Of a DNA stretch of 64,000 nt, positions 31,732 through 39,583 are shown one piece after another. The position numbers and the translations under genes are program-made. Origin of the DNA: Bdellovibrionales bacterium (GTDB lineage Bacteria > Bdellovibrionota > Bdellovibrionia > Bdellovibrionales > Bdellovibrionaceae). The stretch is taken from NCBI GenBank assembly GCA_018266295.1, contig JAFEAQ010000011.1, forward strand, positions 967,626 to 1,031,625, given 5' to 3'. The notes below the pieces were generated by a model. It made no database searches and was not told where the DNA came from. It saw only the letters and a program-made list of their open reading frames with translations. Position 1 is the first letter of the stretch; each line of letters begins with the position of its first letter.

Positions 31732-33306
31732 TTAAAGCACCATATTCGTCGACAGGAATTTTGAACTGTCCTCGTGCAGAATGCCTTGGATCACTTGTTT
31801 GCTGGCCTGATCTTGTTTTGCCGCCACCATACAGCGGATGCTGAAAGATCTCAGTGCATCAAACACACTCAGAGTGCCCTCTGCAGAGTTTTTTCTGCCC
31901 GTAAACGGATAGACATCCGGGCCACGCTGGCACTGGGTATTGATATTGATACGACAAACTTGATTGCTGAGATGATCAATCATCATCCCCATTTTCACCG
32001 GATCACGGCCAAAGACGCTGGCCTGATTACCATAAGGTGAATTGATGACGTAGTCCTCAACCTCGCGAAGATCATCGAACTCGCGCACCGGAACGACCGG
32101 ACCAAATTGTTCTTCGCTGGCCACGCGGGCATTGAGAGGCACATTCGTCAGTACCGCCGGAAAGAAAAGATTTCCCTCGAGTTTTCCACCTCGGCCGGGA
32201 TTCGCGAGAACCGCCCCCTTTGCAACCGCATCATCAATAAGGCCTTTCAAGTATGCCGGCTTCTCAGGATCCGGGAGAGGTGTAATAGAGACCTGCGGTT
32301 CCCACGGAAGTCCCGCTTTAAGTCCATCGATTTTTGCTACAAGTTTTTTCGAAAACTCCGCAGCGATTTTCTTATGAACGAAAATCATTTTGAGTGCTGT
32401 ACAGCGCTGACCATTAAAAGACAACGATCCTCGTACGCACTCATTCACCGCATTTTCAATATCAGCATCTTCGAGTACGATGGCCGGATTTTTTGCTTCA
32501 AGACTCAAAATACTGCGGAACCGAAACGGAGCCGGATGAGCGACTTTAATTTGATTTGCCACTTTGCTGGTACCGATGAATGCAAGGACATCGATCTTAC
32601 CGGTTTGAACCGCTGGATTGATGATATCACGGCCCTGTCCGTTGATGATGTTAACAACGCCCGCTGGAAATGCATCACGGAAGGCCTCCATCATCGGGTC
32701 CCAGAACAACTGGCCAAAGCGAGCCATTTTAACAACGGTGGTGTTTCCCATAATCAGCGCCGGAATCAATGTCGTGAACGTTTCATTTAGCGGATAGTTG
32801 AACGGCCCCATACACAGAGTGACGCCAAGAGGCGCTCGGCGAATTTGCGCCATGACTCCTCCTGAAAACTTAAACCGGCTGGATTCGCGATCCAGATTTT
32901 TAACTTCATTCACGGTATCATCAATGTACTGAATGGTTCGATCAAACTCACCCTGCGCATCTGTCCAGTTTTTGCCGATCTCCCACATTAAAAGACGGCA
33001 AATCAATTCGCGTTGTTTGAGCATGCCATCGCGAAAGGCGACAACCGCTTTAATTCGGTCTTCCATTCTTGCCGTTGGCCAATCACCAAGGCCCTTCGCC
33101 CAAGCTTTTACCGCCTCATCGACAGCCTCATTCAAAACCGCAACACTCACATGCGGAGTCGTACCGATTTTCTTTGGCGTTGTACCGCCATGACAAGTTG
33201 TCATGACTTCTTTAGTGTCAAAACCCTTGGTACGGATTTGTCCACCGATCAAAATACGTGCGGGGATTTCAGGGACATTCGGAAATTCAGGTAAACTATT
33301 ATTCAT
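31732..33306 (-). CDS. gapN: Aldehyde dehydrogenase family, GapN-like (NADP-dependent GAPDH) with altered ELGGK motif
   Basis: About 524 residues, ALDH superfamily. The catalytic Cys (SFNGQRCTALKMIFV) and the oxyanion-hole Asn (GPFNYPLNE) are present. GapN-type hallmarks are INTQCQRGPDVYPFTGRK and LEDADIE. In the usual LELGGK stretch the sequence reads LSLEAKNPAIV, so the position of the general-base Glu aligns with Ser and a Glu sits two residues on. Start at 33306: GAGG lies 8 bases upstream; the longer frame starts at 33318. GapN oxidises glyceraldehyde 3-phosphate irreversibly to 3-phosphoglycerate with NADPH formation; the substrate here is inferred. It is divergent from the PqiA-like gene. 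Confidence 0.82.
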   Translation of the reverse strand: MNNSLPEFPNVPEIPARILIGGQIRTKGFDTKEVMTTCHGGTTPKKIGTTPHVSVAVLNEAVDEAVKAWAKGLGDWPTARMEDRIKAVVAFRDGMLKQRELICRLLMWEIGKNWTDAQGEFDRTIQYIDDTVNEVKNLDRESSRFKFSGGVMAQIRRAPLGVTLCMGPFNYPLNETFTTLIPALIMGNTTVVKMARFGQLFWDPMMEAFRDAFPAGVVNIINGQGRDIINPAVQTGKIDVLAFIGTSKVANQIKVAHPAPFRFRSILSLEAKNPAIVLEDADIENAVNECVRGSLSFNGQRCTALKMIFVHKKIAAEFSKKLVAKIDGLKAGLPWEPQVSITPLPDPEKPAYLKGLIDDAVAKGAVLANPGRGGKLEGNLFFPAVLTNVPLNARVASEEQFGPVVPVREFDDLREVEDYVINSPYGNQASVFGRDPVKMGMMIDHLSNQVCRININTQCQRGPDVYPFTGRKNSAEGTLSVFDALRSFSIRCMVAAKQDQASKQVIQGILHEDSSKFLSTNMVL

Positions 33307-33463
33307 GAAGAACCTCATTGAAGGGAAAACAAAAGCCTCTCATCTTACAAGTTTCCTACGCAAGCCATGTGCAACGTGTTGGTTAAAAAATGTCCTTATA
33401 ACTTCACAAGTTTGCCAGCAATCCACCACAACAATGCTGGATGCCAATGAGTAAAATACCCCC

Positions 33464-34024
33464 ATGACAGAAACACCTGAAACAACGGATCACGAATGTC
33501 CTCGATGTGGTTACAAAAGCCGCCAACAACATCCTAAATCGATCTCGCTCACTCTAGCCTATTCGCTGACGGCGTTGATCTTGTATATTCCCGCCAACAT
33601 GTTTCCCTTTATGAGCATTGAGCTCTATGGCAACCGCAATACTTCCACGATTTGGGGCGGCATTGTGACGCTGACGGAGTCCGGCTCATGGCCGATTGCT
33701 GCGATTGTTTTTTTGGCAAGTATGGTGATCCCGTTTTTAAAGCTCCTCATTCTGTTTTACTTGGCGCTCACAGCTAATACCAAGAAGCACGCACGCTTTA
33801 AAACTACGCTTTACAATATTATTGAATCCATCGGTCGCTGGTCGATGCTCGATATTTTCTTGCTCGCCGTTCTGGTGGCGATTCTAAAACTCGGCCCATG
33901 GACCACAGTGGAACCTCAAGTAGGATCTCTGCTCTTCGCCCTTGTTGTGATCTTCACCATGGTCGCTTCGGCAAGCTTTGATCCAAATCTCTTATGGGAA
34001 GATAACAATGGCAAACACGTTTAA
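33464..34024 (+). CDS. pqiA: PqiA/LetA-like inner-membrane protein, half size
   Basis: 186 residues with a Cys pair at the N-terminus (CPRCGYKSR) and about four hydrophobic helices (SLTLAYSLTALILYIPANMF; MVIPFLKLLILFYLAL; then two more). E. coli PqiA/LetA has about 420 residues with two such halves; this is a single half. LetA-type proteins work with an MCE tunnel protein to move lipids between inner and outer membranes. The MCE-domain gene follows, overlapping by 17 bases. Function inferred from family and context. Confidence 0.82.
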   Translation: MTETPETTDHECPRCGYKSRQQHPKSISLTLAYSLTALILYIPANMFPFMSIELYGNRNTSTIWGGIVTLTESGSWPIAAIVFLASMVIPFLKLLILFYLALTANTKKHARFKTTLYNIIESIGRWSMLDIFLLAVLVAILKLGPWTTVEPQVGSLLFALVVIFTMVASASFDPNLLWEDNNGKHV

Positions 34025-34880
34025 ATCAAACTTAGATCGCTTTCGTTCCAGCTGGTACATTTGGCTTTTTCCACTTTTTGCTGTCGGCATTTCGGTTTGG
34101 CTCTTTATGGGCTACTTCGATCAGCGCGGGCCCCAAATCAAAATTCACTTTGATGATGCCAGCAGTATTAAAGCGGACAAAACAACAATTCGCTACCGTG
34201 GAGTGAATATTGGCACCGTCGACAAGATCGTGATCTCCGATGACAACAAAGAAGCCATCGCCCATGTTACTCTTCTCAGAGATGCCACGGAGTTCGCCGT
34301 CGAAGGCTCTCGATTCTGGGTGGTGACTCCTAAGGTGAATATTCAGGGAGTGAGCGGACTTGAAACTATTTTTGAAGGACCCTACATCGCCGTCGATCCC
34401 GGCCCTCGAAATGCCAAACGAAAACTCGACTTCAGCGGCCGCGCCACGAGCGGCATCGAAGAATCTCTGGAAGACACTTCGACCTACTATCTCGAAGCCC
34501 CCTTTGTCGAATCTATCAATACAGGCGACCCCGTCAGTTTCCGCGGACTCAACGTCGGCAGCGTCACACACGTGAATTTGTCGAAGACTTCTCAAGCTGT
34601 GGTCGTGCAAATCAATATTGAAAATCGTTACACCAAACTCATTCGCTCCAACACCGTCTTCTGGCGTAAGGTGGGTGTGGATGCCAAGCTGGGTTTATTT
34701 AAGTCCGAAGTGAAAATCAGCTCCCTGGAATCGCTCTTACGTGGTGGAATTGATTTCTTTACTCCGGATCCCGCGGGTCCAATGGCCAAAGCCCGAAGCC
34801 GCTTTGCTTTAAATCCAGCTCCCCCCAAAGACTGGGAAAAATGGAACCCTAAGCTCGAGTTCCCTAGCCGGGTGGATTAA
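34008..34880 (+). CDS. pqiB: PqiB-like MCE-domain protein, short form (two MCE domains)
   Basis: About 290 residues. One N-terminal membrane helix (WYIWLFPLFAVGISVWLF), then two MCE domains: around residues 40-125 (IKADKTTIRYRGVNIGTVDK) and 155-235 (INTGDPVSFRGLNVGSVTHV), each with the RG-x-x-x-G-x-V core. E. coli PqiB has three MCE domains and LetB seven, so this is a shorter tunnel than expected for spanning the periplasm. Start ATG at 34008 inside the end of the PqiA-like gene. No PqiC lipoprotein follows; the next gene is on the other strand. Confidence 0.85.
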   Translation: MANTFKSNLDRFRSSWYIWLFPLFAVGISVWLFMGYFDQRGPQIKIHFDDASSIKADKTTIRYRGVNIGTVDKIVISDDNKEAIAHVTLLRDATEFAVEGSRFWVVTPKVNIQGVSGLETIFEGPYIAVDPGPRNAKRKLDFSGRATSGIEESLEDTSTYYLEAPFVESINTGDPVSFRGLNVGSVTHVNLSKTSQAVVVQINIENRYTKLIRSNTVFWRKVGVDAKLGLFKSEVKISSLESLLRGGIDFFTPDPAGPMAKARSRFALNPAPPKDWEKWNPKLEFPSRVD

Positions 34881-35581
34881 AGCACTTCAAAAAGGATATC
34901 GTTTAGTTCCTGGGGCTTTTCCAACGGCACAAAGTGCCCGCATTCCTCGATAAGATGCAGGTGCGACTGGGGCAGCGCCTGATGAAGTGCTTCCATTTTT
35001 TCCGGCGGCGCCATTTTGTCTTGGGCTCCGCCGATCAAAGTGATCTGATGCGGAAACCGATTGAGCTGCGCCTTAAAATCCTGACGATTTAAGGTCGCTG
35101 ACATCTGTCCCAGATACATTTCGGAAGTATTGCTCGCCGCCATCGCACGCACGGTTTCGCGGATTTCGGATTTCTCGTAGGAGTTTGGATGAAGATAGAT
35201 TTTCAGCTCTGCATCCGACAGGCCCGCATATTCGACTTTTTCCAAAAGGCTTTTCATGCGGAGACGGGATTTGATTTCTTTTTCCGAAAGCGAAGCACCG
35301 GTTGTACCAATGAGGACCAGCTGATGGAGCCGCTCCGGGTACTGGGCAGCAAATGCCTGAGACACGTAGCCACCCATTGAAAAACCGATCAAGTGAAACT
35401 GCGGAAAAGGAATCGCACGAAGGGCCTGAACCATCTCTTCAAGAGTCTTCTTGTAGCGAAGATCCACCACCGTACAAGGGGCCGACGGCGACAGAAATCG
35501 TAGCTGATACGACCACAGGCGCTCATCACAGAGGAAGCCGGGCACGAGTACGATGGGTGTTTCTGTCTTTAAGTCGGTCAT
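34877..35581 (-). CDS. Alpha/beta-fold hydrolase
   Basis: 234 residues. The nucleophile elbow GFSMGG holds the catalytic Ser; a conserved beginning (PIVLVPGFLCDERLW) and a C-terminal catalytic His (ECGHFVPLEKP) complete the picture. Similar to BioH/MenH-like esterases in size, but substrate unknown. No signal peptide, so cytoplasmic. Its end overlaps the end of the PqiB-like gene on the other strand by 4 bases. Confidence 0.85.
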   Translation of the reverse strand: MTDLKTETPIVLVPGFLCDERLWSYQLRFLSPSAPCTVVDLRYKKTLEEMVQALRAIPFPQFHLIGFSMGGYVSQAFAAQYPERLHQLVLIGTTGASLSEKEIKSRLRMKSLLEKVEYAGLSDAELKIYLHPNSYEKSEIRETVRAMAASNTSEMYLGQMSATLNRQDFKAQLNRFPHQITLIGGAQDKMAPPEKMEALHQALPQSHLHLIEECGHFVPLEKPQELNDILFEVL

Positions 35582-35672
35582 ATTTTCAATTTAATGACAT
35601 CCCCACCTGCTATCAATCGTAATTTGGTACTAAATTTCGCTAAATTCGATTATGGTCTGGCCCGGAGGCTTT

Positions 35673-36170
35673 ATGCAGTCCCAGACACCGGCAATCCCCT
35701 ATCAAAACAAAGTCAGTTTTTATAAAGAACTCCATGGTGAAATTCGCGGTATGGCCGAGAAAGAATGGTTCGTAAATCTCGCCAATGCTTCAGCGCTGCT
35801 CAAGCAGCACTTGCCGCAAATCAACTGGGTTGGGTTTTATCTCAATCATAAAAATGAATTGCTCTTGAGCTCATTCCAGGGGCTTCCGGCTTGCACACGC
35901 ATCGCTTTTGGTAAAGGAGTCTGCGGGACTGCGGCCCAGTCCAAATCCACTCAGCTGGTGGATGACGTCGACCAGTTTCCAGGGCATATTGTTTGTGATA
36001 GCGCTTCGCGCTCTGAAATCGTGGTCCCGATGCTACTCGGCGACCGTCTTTTGGGAGTGCTGGATGTCGATGCCCCGGTGTTAGCACGTTTCACTGAAGA
36101 AGACCGGAAAGGTCTTGAACAGTTCGTGCAGATTTTGATCGAATCCACGGATTGGCCCGCTTCGTTTTAA
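35673..36170 (+). CDS. msrC: Free methionine-(R)-sulfoxide reductase (GAF domain)
   Basis: 165 residues, one GAF domain. The three family cysteines are at about 74 (LPACTRIAFG), 84 (GKGVCGTAAQ) and 108 (HIVCDSASRSEIVVP), the pattern of fRMsr, which reduces free methionine-R-sulfoxide to methionine in the cytoplasm. Start at 35673: GGAGG lies 7 bases upstream; a longer frame begins at 35652. The DEAD-box helicase gene starts 14 bases after its stop and has its own ribosome site, so the two may be cotranscribed. Confidence 0.9.
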   Translation: MQSQTPAIPYQNKVSFYKELHGEIRGMAEKEWFVNLANASALLKQHLPQINWVGFYLNHKNELLLSSFQGLPACTRIAFGKGVCGTAAQSKSTQLVDDVDQFPGHIVCDSASRSEIVVPMLLGDRLLGVLDVDAPVLARFTEEDRKGLEQFVQILIESTDWPASF

Positions 36171-36184
36171 GAAAGGATCTCGTA

Positions 36185-37465
36185 ATGACTTCGTTTATTG
36201 ACCTCGGCTTGCTGACTTCTCTGGTGAAGACTCTTAAATCTAAGCGCCACTTCAACCCCACTGAAATTCAGGCCAACGTAATTCCGCTATTAATGGGCGG
36301 CCAGTCTGTTGTCGGCGTTTCTGAAACCGGCAGTGGTAAGACACTCGCATATGCCCTTCCGATTTTGCATGCCTTAAAAACCCTCGAGACCGAAGGCAAT
36401 CCTGTAACAGAGCCGAACTCTCCGCGTGCGATCGTACTTGTGCCTTCTCGCGAACTGGCGGATCAGGTTTCAAAAGTATTTAAATCACTGACTCATGATA
36501 CTCGTCTTCGTGTCCGCCCTGCACTCGGCGGTATGGCAATGGCGGATACTCGCAAAAACATTGCAGGCCCATTTGAAATCTTGCTGGCGACTCCTGGTCG
36601 TCTTGTTCAGTTGATCGAAGGCGAAATGATCAACCTCTCTGACGTTCGTACGTTGGTGTTTGATGAAGCAGATCAGATGATGGACCAAGGCTTCTTACCG
36701 GACTCTAGTTTTGTGGTGGATTCTTGTCCGAAGGAATTGCAGCTGGCACTTTTCTCGGCAACGGTTTCTCCGACGGTGCAAGAATTGATGAATGAGCTTT
36801 TTGAGAACGCTGAGGTCATTCGCAGCGAAGGCAGCGGCAAACCCGTAAAAACTCTGACGACGACGAACCTCAAAGTCGAAGACGGCAAGCGCTGGCCACT
36901 TTTTGAAATGCTCATCAAACAAAGAGTCGAAGGCGGTACCATGGTGTTCGCCAATACCCGTGAGCAATGTGACAAGATCGCTCAAGAGCTCACAGCCAAG
37001 GGCTATGAATGCGTCATCTATCGTGGCGAAATGGAAAAAGCCGATCGCCGCGACAATCTTAAAAAATTCCGCGATGGTAAAGTGAGCCTTCTGATTGCCA
37101 CAGACCTTGCGGGCCGTGGTCTTGATATTCCGCACGTGGGACGAGTCATTAACTATCACTTGCCAAAGCAAATGGAAAACTACGTTCACCGCGCAGGTCG
37201 TACAGCCCGTGCCGGCCGCAAAGGAACTGTTGTGAACTTAGTGACTGAGCGTGATGTTCAGTTGATTTCAAAATTGGACGGCGTGAAGCAAGTCACTTTC
37301 GAAAAAAGACAAAAGCCCGCTCCAGGCAAACAAACTGGTAAACCGGCTCCGAAGCAAGCCCATGGCAAGCCCGCAGCTGGCGGCAAGCCAAAAGCAAAAT
37401 CAGCTCCGCCTCATTCTGCGAAGCCGAAGCATAAATCTTTTGGTGGAAAGAGCAAGCGGCCCTAA
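36185..37465 (+). CDS. DEAD-box RNA helicase
   Basis: 427 residues. Motifs in order: Q-motif region (FNPTEIQANVIPLL), Walker A SETGSGKT, VPSRELADQV (Ia), TPGRLV (Ib), DEAD in VFDEADQMM, SAT in LFSATVS, then ATDLAGRGLDIP (V) and HRAGRTARAG (VI). The C-terminal ~70 residues are a basic Pro/Lys/Gly-rich tail that probably binds RNA, as in RhlE/SrmB-like helicases of proteobacteria. Role in ribosome assembly or RNA decay is inferred; the precise paralogue cannot be told. Start at 36185 with AAAGGA upstream. Confidence 0.92.
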   Translation: MTSFIDLGLLTSLVKTLKSKRHFNPTEIQANVIPLLMGGQSVVGVSETGSGKTLAYALPILHALKTLETEGNPVTEPNSPRAIVLVPSRELADQVSKVFKSLTHDTRLRVRPALGGMAMADTRKNIAGPFEILLATPGRLVQLIEGEMINLSDVRTLVFDEADQMMDQGFLPDSSFVVDSCPKELQLALFSATVSPTVQELMNELFENAEVIRSEGSGKPVKTLTTTNLKVEDGKRWPLFEMLIKQRVEGGTMVFANTREQCDKIAQELTAKGYECVIYRGEMEKADRRDNLKKFRDGKVSLLIATDLAGRGLDIPHVGRVINYHLPKQMENYVHRAGRTARAGRKGTVVNLVTERDVQLISKLDGVKQVTFEKRQKPAPGKQTGKPAPKQAHGKPAAGGKPKAKSAPPHSAKPKHKSFGGKSKRP

Positions 37466-37489
37466 CCAAAAGGGCCACCCGCGGGCGAT

Positions 37490-38608
37490 TTACTTTACTT
37501 GCGCAGGCACGTAGCAGAGACCGAGAGATCCCCAATACTTGTCACCTTCATAAATTTTAAAGAGTTTGTTCATAGACTTGTAAGGAAAATAATTCGAAGA
37601 CAGATTGTCGTTCTCTTGCCAGAGTTCGACGGTGTCGATCGTAGTTTTCTTCATCCATCCAGAAATATCAGAATCAAAAAGACTCTGACGAATATCCGAT
37701 GGGTAAGACTCTCTCAGACAGAGGAAACCTTTAAAGTTCACGTCATTCAATACGTTGAGAAGAGCTCTTTCAAAGAGAGTCAAATCACGCTGAGTTCCTG
37801 CAACCATCAACGTCGCTTGCAAGCGCTTAGAGCAATCAGGCAAGTTCTGCGCATCGCCTGCGCGCGATTGATAGCACTGGAGGAAATCAAAATAGAGAAC
37901 CTCTGAAATCGGCAAGCTCTGGCGTTGCGGATGTTCTGGAGGATGCTGCATGAACGTGTAATAGAAACCCGCTTGCAAAAGCACTTCTGGCACGGGGCTC
38001 TTCAAGCTCAGCATACGACCGAGCTTGTCGTAGAAATCAAAGATCGCCTCTTGATCGTAAGGATTGGTGAAGTAAGCCTCAGCGGCCATTTCCATGTCGA
38101 CCATCTGATCATAGGAAATTTCAACCTGCAGGTTCCACAGCGACTCATGGAATAAAATCGTCGCCTGCTGAATTTCATTCAACTTGTAGAACTCCGGCAT
38201 CAAGAAAGTTTCCGCCTTATCGTTCGTCATTCCGAAAAGCACTAGGTTTGACTCAGGCTCACCGGTCAAACGACGGTATTCTTCAATCAAATCTTGGTGC
38301 TGGCTCGTCGTCAGATCTTTTTCTGAGATCTGATAATATGTGCGCGAACTTCCTGACGGATAGATCAAAGAAAGGAGGCTCCCCTTGATCTGCGGATTCA
38401 AAGGGGCCTGATTGATTTTATTAATCAGCAGTGCCAATCCCGGCACTTCTTTCAACTTCATCGGCGTTGAGCGGACTTGAATTTTTGCGCTATAGAACGT
38501 CAGATACTGGCCATCCTGATAAAATCCGCCGCCGCCGTTGCGAACACGAGACCAACCCCACATCATTTGCGGAACCATTAGGACTACGAGAAGAACTGAG
38601 AGTCTCAT
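37490..38608 (-). CDS. Secreted protein of unknown function, coupled to a TIGR02147 regulator
   Basis: 372 residues with a signal peptide (about 1-18). The mature N-terminus has RVRNGGGGFYQDGQ; further on LFHESLWNLQVE contains an H-E-S stretch that is not a full zinc motif. Two Cys pairs occur in the C-terminal half (CYQSRAGDAQNLPDC and CLRE...CYVP). I recognise no family; such predicted proteins next to TIGR02147 regulators occur in Bdellovibrio-like genomes, as I recall. Its ATG overlaps the stop of the regulator gene (ATGA), so the regulator and this protein are translated from one message. Confidence 0.72.
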   Translation of the reverse strand: MRLSVLLVVLMVPQMMWGWSRVRNGGGGFYQDGQYLTFYSAKIQVRSTPMKLKEVPGLALLINKINQAPLNPQIKGSLLSLIYPSGSSRTYYQISEKDLTTSQHQDLIEEYRRLTGEPESNLVLFGMTNDKAETFLMPEFYKLNEIQQATILFHESLWNLQVEISYDQMVDMEMAAEAYFTNPYDQEAIFDFYDKLGRMLSLKSPVPEVLLQAGFYYTFMQHPPEHPQRQSLPISEVLYFDFLQCYQSRAGDAQNLPDCSKRLQATLMVAGTQRDLTLFERALLNVLNDVNFKGFLCLRESYPSDIRQSLFDSDISGWMKKTTIDTVELWQENDNLSSNYFPYKSMNKLFKIYEGDKYWGSLGLCYVPAQVK

Positions 38609-39414
38609 GCTTTCTCCGTGAGTTCGAAAAATTGCGTTGAAAAGCAGTAAACCGAATCTTTCGGCACTGGCTCTGACTGCTGCTCAAGTTCGCGGTCAAA
38701 CTCCTGACAAAGTCTTTGGATGAACTCTTTCAGGACAGGAATTTTTTCTTTACGAATTGAGAACACAACAGATGAGAAATCGCGCTCCGTCACATTACGC
38801 TCTTCCAAAGCCTGTTCGGCTTTATCCAGCAACTGGCGGTGATAACTGCGAATTGCCGAAGAAGAAATATCCTGAGTCGTCGTGCGGTTGATTTCACTGC
38901 GCCTGAACGAATCCCCATCACGCACCACCAAACCCAAGCGCATCAAGCGTTCCAGAGCTTGCGTTGCTGTTTCAATAGAAACATTGAGCTTCTTGGAAAT
39001 AAAATCCGCATTACCTTGGAAACCTTCCAGATCAATCAGTTCCATAATCGCCAGGTGATACCAATCGGCGATCAGCTCAAACTCATCCAATTGAAGCTCC
39101 CGGGCTTCAGGAAATCTTTGACGAAGACGCTCGATCGCAATCTTACGAGTCACAGTTCCGCGGCCATGCACGCTTTGAACGAGATCCACGAAAATCTTTT
39201 TCTCTTCGTCGGGAATCTTCAAACGCTCAGCGACCACAACAGCGCGGTCCTCTGACAATCCTACTTTTCCGTGGAGAATTTCAGTCAGGCGCGAAGAGCG
39301 GATTTCAAGCTCTTTCGCAAAAGATCTCACTGAGTAGTTGCGGTCATTGCTCTGACGTTTTTTTAATTCGTCAGCAAGAAAGTGGCGATAACTTAAATAA
39401 CGTTCTAATGGCAT
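38605..39414 (-). CDS. TIGR02147-family regulator (second copy in window)
   Basis: About 269 residues, paralogue of the protein at 18.3-19.1 kb. N-terminal HTH (YSVRSFAKELEIRSSRLTEI, then LHGKVGLSED), then DWYHLAIMELIDLEGFQGNA, a winged-helix-like ISKKLNVSIETATQALERL and a C-terminal segment (FSIRKEKIPVLKEFIQRL) as in the family. ATG at 39414 chosen; TTG at 39429 is also in frame. It is upstream of, and overlaps by 4 bases with, a secreted protein gene. Presumed transcription factor; target unknown. Confidence 0.85.
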   Translation of the reverse strand: MPLERYLSYRHFLADELKKRQSNDRNYSVRSFAKELEIRSSRLTEILHGKVGLSEDRAVVVAERLKIPDEEKKIFVDLVQSVHGRGTVTRKIAIERLRQRFPEARELQLDEFELIADWYHLAIMELIDLEGFQGNADFISKKLNVSIETATQALERLMRLGLVVRDGDSFRRSEINRTTTQDISSSAIRSYHRQLLDKAEQALEERNVTERDFSSVVFSIRKEKIPVLKEFIQRLCQEFDRELEQQSEPVPKDSVYCFSTQFFELTEKA

Positions 39415-39583
39415 GCAAACTCTGTACAAAAATTAAAAAGCATTGTCATTGTTTAATCTGTTTATTGTGCGGAACAGCCCACGGGCGGTCATGGACGGAT
39501 CAAGATAGTCCACACTGAAATTTCCTCTCATATTTTTTAAAAAAAGAACGATAACCTGAAAACATATTAGGGGGAGGTTCCAC

